Below, one piece after another: positions 60,801 to 64,000 of a stretch of 64,000 bases of DNA (positions are counted from its first letter, which is position 1; the number at the start of each line of letters is the position of its first letter). The notes beneath the pieces were generated by a model, which searched no databases, was not told the DNA's origin, and saw nothing but the letters and a program-made list of their open reading frames with translations. The position numbers were made by a program, and so were the translations under genes. The stretch lies in NCBI GenBank assembly GCA_963921425.1, contig OY992834.1, forward strand, positions 10,213,271 to 10,277,270, written 5' to 3'. The stretch comes from Dryas octopetala (taxonomy: Eukaryota; Streptophyta; Magnoliopsida; Rosales; Rosaceae).

Positions 60801-61601
60801 AGAATTTGTTTGATAGATGTATGCGATGGGTTAGGCTATATGAAACAATGCAAATAAGTTGGTTATAGATGTTAACGAAATTTGATTATGGTTTTGCAGA
60901 CATGAGACAAAAATTGATATAAGAAGATTAATTTGACTGATTTCAGCAAATTTAGTATGGATTAGATTAATCAGCTAAGTATGATAGATAGATTGTGAAT
61001 AGCATCTTTGGGTGGTTAAATTTTTGTGAGACCATTTTACTATAGTTGGTGTATTCTTATTATATGTTATCACAGCTAGATAGATCATTGATTTATGTTT
61101 TGTAATATTAGGTAAGTTGATAAAAAAACATAAATTGAATGAAACACAATTGTAAGTAAAATGCTAAGGTAGGTTTGGTATGATAATGTAGAAAAAGAAA
61201 AGTTGAACTGAATGTCATTAATGAAAGTGAAATAGAAAGAAAATGAATAACATAGACAATTGATAAAGAAAATGAATAACATAGACAATTGATACCATGC
61301 ATGGATAATAAACACTTATAATTTACAGAAATGAAAAGTAAATATTGATTAAAGGATGGTGAATGCAATATATAGCAGATATTAATGATTGTAAATTTAT
61401 GTATTTGAAAATTAAGGACAATATGAATAAATTAGTATAAGAAAAGAATTTTCTTACAATCGAATCTACCAACACGCAGTGCAAGCCAGCAAACTGGTCA
61501 TTAGATCCATATGCCCTTGGCCTCCAAAGCCTGCAAATGCGGACCCTGATTTTCTTATTGTCTTCAAAGGGTATCAGATTGCGGATTGGAACCAAGCTCA
61601 T
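54820..61601 (-). CDS. Helitron RPA70-like single-strand DNA-binding protein
   Basis: Ten exons join in frame without interruption to 583 residues (minus-strand order): 61601-61458, 58355-58082, 57662-57563, 57480-57356, 57263-57182, 57089-56957, 56849-56692, 56589-56095, 55973-55842, 54928-54820. Introns are GT-AG; intron 1 is 3.1 kb. The protein starts MSLVPIRNL and has two N-terminal OB-fold regions (about residues 1-140 and 141-285). A C-terminal OB-fold with a zinc ribbon follows (Cys310, Cys313, Cys328, His331), then a Pro/Ser/Glu-rich tail. It resembles the large subunit of replication protein A and presumably coats single-stranded DNA during transposition. The start lies about 125 bp after the helicase stop, on the same strand. 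Splicing is inferred. Confidence 0.85.
58356..61457 (-). other. Large intron 1 of the Helitron RPA-like gene
   Basis: 3.1 kb of AT-rich sequence without coding frames. It includes repeated CATAATATGTAATGGATATA units at 58781-58865 and again at 58906-58935, and a direct repeat of GAAAATGAATAACATAGACA near 61240-61290. Confidence 0.6.
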
Positions 61602-61725
61602 TGTGCTGCAGAACTGCAAACATAAGATAAATGTGACTGAGAAAAAAAACAAAACAATGAAATGTTTGTAATAGCAAATATGCATGAATAAAATGACATT
61701 CTTTTATAACATGTCCACAGTGTAT

Positions 61726-64000
61726 TTAACCTGTTAAGAAAGGCTGGAGAATATCTTTGTACACTATGTTTTTAGCAAATTTATTTGGTGCTTCTCCATT
61801 ATTTTCTATCATGATTTTCAGTCCTTGCCTAGATGTAACTCTAGATAATGCAACATAGAGTTGCCCATGAGTGAACACAGATTCTGGAAGATACAAACCA
61901 ACTGTTTTAAGAGATTGTCCTTGACTTTTATTTATTGTCATTGCATAACATGACCTGATTGGAAACTGACGCCTTTTAAAAATGAAAGGCCATTTTTTTT
62001 CGGTGGCAGAAAGAATAATTCTAGGTATGAATACTTTGTGGCCAATGTTATTGCCAGTGACAATTTTTGCTTCAATGGCCTTGTCAAGCATTTGAGTAAT
62101 AACTAATCTTGTTCCATTACAAAGGCCTGAGGATTGATTTAAATTTCTTAACAACATGATAGGCATACCTACTTTTAATATCAAAATGTGTGGAGGCAGA
62201 CCACTAAATTCAAGTTGGTTAAGAAATTCTACAGGATACATCAGACTAAGATTTTCAAAATTGCTAGATGAAGAGCATAAAGAATCTGAACTCATATAAG
62301 TTCGATGAGTTCCAGGTACTAAATTAATGACAAAATTGTTTATTTCTGTAACTGTTGAATTTCTAGGAGTAATGATGGCTCGTTCTCTTAGATAAGCAAT
62401 GTTTTCAAAATTGTTGTCAAAATTTGGGTATGCAGCCAAGAAGATTGAATGAATGGGATTTTTAGATGGCTGAATGAGCAAATCTTCAGGAATTTCTATC
62501 CAAGATGCTTCTTCATCATTTAAATCATCCATATCATTAATTTGACCATCTCCAATTTTAAGAATCCAGCTGGCAAAATCTGCTATTGTTTGCTTTTCAT
62601 TAATGTCCAAATCTTTTTTTAATAATCTCATATTTTGCTTCAAAAAAAATATTTTAAAGTAAGGCCATAAATAAGAGTTATTAAAACAGGCATCCACTAT
62701 TTCCTCTCTTGTTCCCCCTGGAATTACTGGCAAGATTTGTCTAAAATCACCTCCTAGTAAAACAGGTTTTCCACCAAATGGTTTGGCATCACATGAATCA
62801 TGTATTTCTGATAAGATATCACACAATGATTTGTCTAATGCCTCAAAACAATATCTATGATTCATCGGTGCTTCATCCCAAATAATTAAATCAGCTTTTT
62901 GAATTAATTTGGCAAGATGTGTTCCTTTTTTGATTTGGCATATAGAAGAATCTGTAACATTCAATGGAATTTTAAATCTAGAATGGGCTGTTCTACCTCC
63001 CGGTAATAATAAAGATGCTATTCCTGATGATGCAACAGCCAAAACAATTTTGCTCTCAGATCTAAGCTTGGTTATAATTGTGTGCCACAAAAAAGTTTTG
63101 CCAGTTCCTCCATGTCCATAAACAAAAAATAAGCCTGGTTTTTTTTCATTCACAGCAGCTATGACAGAATCGTAGATATTTCTTTGTTCTGTGTTTAGTT
63201 GTGAGATTAAGCTCAAGCATTCACTTTGTAATTCATGAATATTGTAATTTAGCTCTTCTCTCAAAAGTTTATTTTTTATTTCTAACATCTTATTTTCATC
63301 AGGCAGTGGAAGATTATGATTTTTTAAAGAGCTAGATGATGCATTAAAAAGCTGTTCTAATTCATACAAAAGAGAATTTTTGAGCTCACACTGTGGCACA
63401 ATTAGATTTGGCATGTCAAAAGTTTTTCTAACTTTGTACAAAATATCCTCAGACATACTTTGCCAATGAGTATCCAAAAGTAGTTTAGGATTGGCCACAT
63501 CACAAAACAAAATGATTGTAACAAATAGCTGTCTTAATTCAGAGCATGATGCTGTACTAATAACATCTCCTAAGGCTTGAAGCCATTCTTTGTCATCACC
63601 TAATAAACCTAAAGATTGGCATGCAGATTGATATGACAAATGTTGAATGCCGTTAACAGTTTTGATATCATTGAAGTTTAAGGCACCTTTTTGCAAATTC
63701 AAAAGCATCCTTAGATAATACAATTCACCAGATGCAGGATGAACATAAGCAATTCTACCTAAAGATGTTCCTCTTTGCCTAGGTTTCCAAATTTTATTGC
63801 GAGAATCCCACACAAATTTTGAAGGGAATTCTGCATAACATACATTTCGTGCTTGAGGATAATTTTTATTTGCTTCAAACCAACTTGTAAGCATTGTCAT
63901 TTGAACACTTTCTCGATTAACTACGGACTCAAGTGATTGATCAGCGCTAAAAACAACATTTTGCTCTAAAGGCAAATGTATTGGCAATCGCTCGACAGCA
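61726..64000 (-). CDS. Helitron helicase (PIF1 family), N-terminus outside window
   Basis: An uninterrupted frame of over 750 codons runs from the right edge to TAA at 61726-61728. The frame stays open to the edge (VERLPIHLP), so the protein continues upstream, where the Rep/HUH endonuclease should be. Helicase motifs are all intact: Walker A GHGGTGKTF (about 63095-63118), Walker B LIIWDEAPM, GDFRQILPVI, ITPRNSTV, and the C-terminal SQGQSLKTVG and YVALSRVTS. It unwinds DNA 5' to 3' during rolling-circle transposition. No stops or frameshifts, in contrast to the two copia elements. Confidence 0.95.
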   Translation of the reverse strand, partial: AVERLPIHLPLEQNVVFSADQSLESVVNRESVQMTMLTSWFEANKNYPQARNVCYAEFPSKFVWDSRNKIWKPRQRGTSLGRIAYVHPASGELYYLRMLLNLQKGALNFNDIKTVNGIQHLSYQSACQSLGLLGDDKEWLQALGDVISTASCSELRQLFVTIILFCDVANPKLLLDTHWQSMSEDILYKVRKTFDMPNLIVPQCELKNSLLYELEQLFNASSSSLKNHNLPLPDENKMLEIKNKLLREELNYNIHELQSECLSLISQLNTEQRNIYDSVIAAVNEKKPGLFFVYGHGGTGKTFLWHTIITKLRSESKIVLAVASSGIASLLLPGGRTAHSRFKIPLNVTDSSICQIKKGTHLAKLIQKADLIIWDEAPMNHRYCFEALDKSLCDILSEIHDSCDAKPFGGKPVLLGGDFRQILPVIPGGTREEIVDACFNNSYLWPYFKIFFLKQNMRLLKKDLDINEKQTIADFASWILKIGDGQINDMDDLNDEEASWIEIPEDLLIQPSKNPIHSIFLAAYPNFDNNFENIAYLRERAIITPRNSTVTEINNFVINLVPGTHRTYMSSDSLCSSSSNFENLSLMYPVEFLNQLEFSGLPPHILILKVGMPIMLLRNLNQSSGLCNGTRLVITQMLDKAIEAKIVTGNNIGHKVFIPRIILSATEKKWPFIFKRRQFPIRSCYAMTINKSQGQSLKTVGLYLPESVFTHGQLYVALSRVTSRQGLKIMIENNGEAPNKFAKNIVYKDILQPFLTG

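Larger units (their letters stand above)
54314..64000 (-). mobile_element. Helitron, 3' portion, autonomous-type
   Basis: On the minus strand the element enters from the right edge and encodes a PIF1-type helicase, then an RPA70-like protein. It ends at 54314 in CTAG followed by T, preceded by a GC-rich hairpin. Helicase plus RPA in this order and a CTRR end with hairpin define plant Helitrons. The 5' TC end and the Rep endonuclease domain lie beyond the window. Confidence 0.94.

Noticed and set aside
62909..63121. Plus-strand 70-codon frame
   Set aside because: Antisense to the helicase motifs; shadow only.

Overview
This is nuclear DNA from a flowering plant, most likely a woody eudicot. 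The evidence is spliced genes with GT-AG introns, a MIKC-type MADS-box gene, a plastid/mitochondrial-type CRM splicing factor, Ty1-copia retrotransposons and a plant-type Helitron. A rosid (Rosaceae-like) source is only a guess. Six host loci lie in an AT-rich, transposon-rich background. Almost every sizeable open frame in the long gaps is low-complexity sequence or lies inside a transposon.

Layout. 1-3250: minus-strand copia element cut by the left edge (LTR, primer-binding site, gag and pol up to integrase, seven in-frame stops). 3654-4178: last exon of an HPR3-like hydroxypyruvate reductase on the plus strand; its first exon is not in the window. 5213-7989: five-exon CRM-domain protein like mitochondrial CAF-like splicing factor 1. 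8728-12659: three inverted-repeat elements. 13107-19173: fourteen-exon LPEAT2-type lysophospholipid acyltransferase with EF-hands. 19174-34100: about 15 kb without a convincing gene, holding a Mutator-like miniature element, a hAT-like element with arrays of a GAAATTTCG motif, and a second copy of the element family seen at 11.7 kb. 34135-40379: seven-exon SOC1-clade MADS-box gene whose 3.9-kb first intron contains a SINE, a Mutator-like MITE and a minisatellite. 41220-43963: seven-exon fructokinase on the minus strand, convergent with the MADS gene. 45509-51169: complete but dead copia element with two 570-bp LTRs. 52993-54012: Myb/SANT-like gene with a stop and a frameshift. 54314-64000: 3' part of a minus-strand Helitron with a PIF1-type helicase and an apparently intact ten-exon RPA70-like gene, ending in a canonical hairpin and CTAG.

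How the parts relate. LPEAT2, SOC1-like and fructokinase together match neighbourhoods that are split in Arabidopsis (SOC1 beside LPEAT2 on chromosome 2; AGL71/AGL72 close to FRK7 on chromosome 5). The window may therefore preserve an ancestral arrangement. The host genes act in separate processes: photorespiratory reduction, organelle intron splicing, phospholipid remodelling, flowering control and hexose phosphorylation.

The most unusual signal is a pair of related transposons (11687-12659 and 30952-32019). Each carries a 33-bp-period array of 21-bp near-palindromes, TTCGGC-n9-GCCGAA, set between a pyrimidine tract and a complementary purine tract. Exon boundaries were deduced by reading frame and splice consensus by eye, without transcript data.
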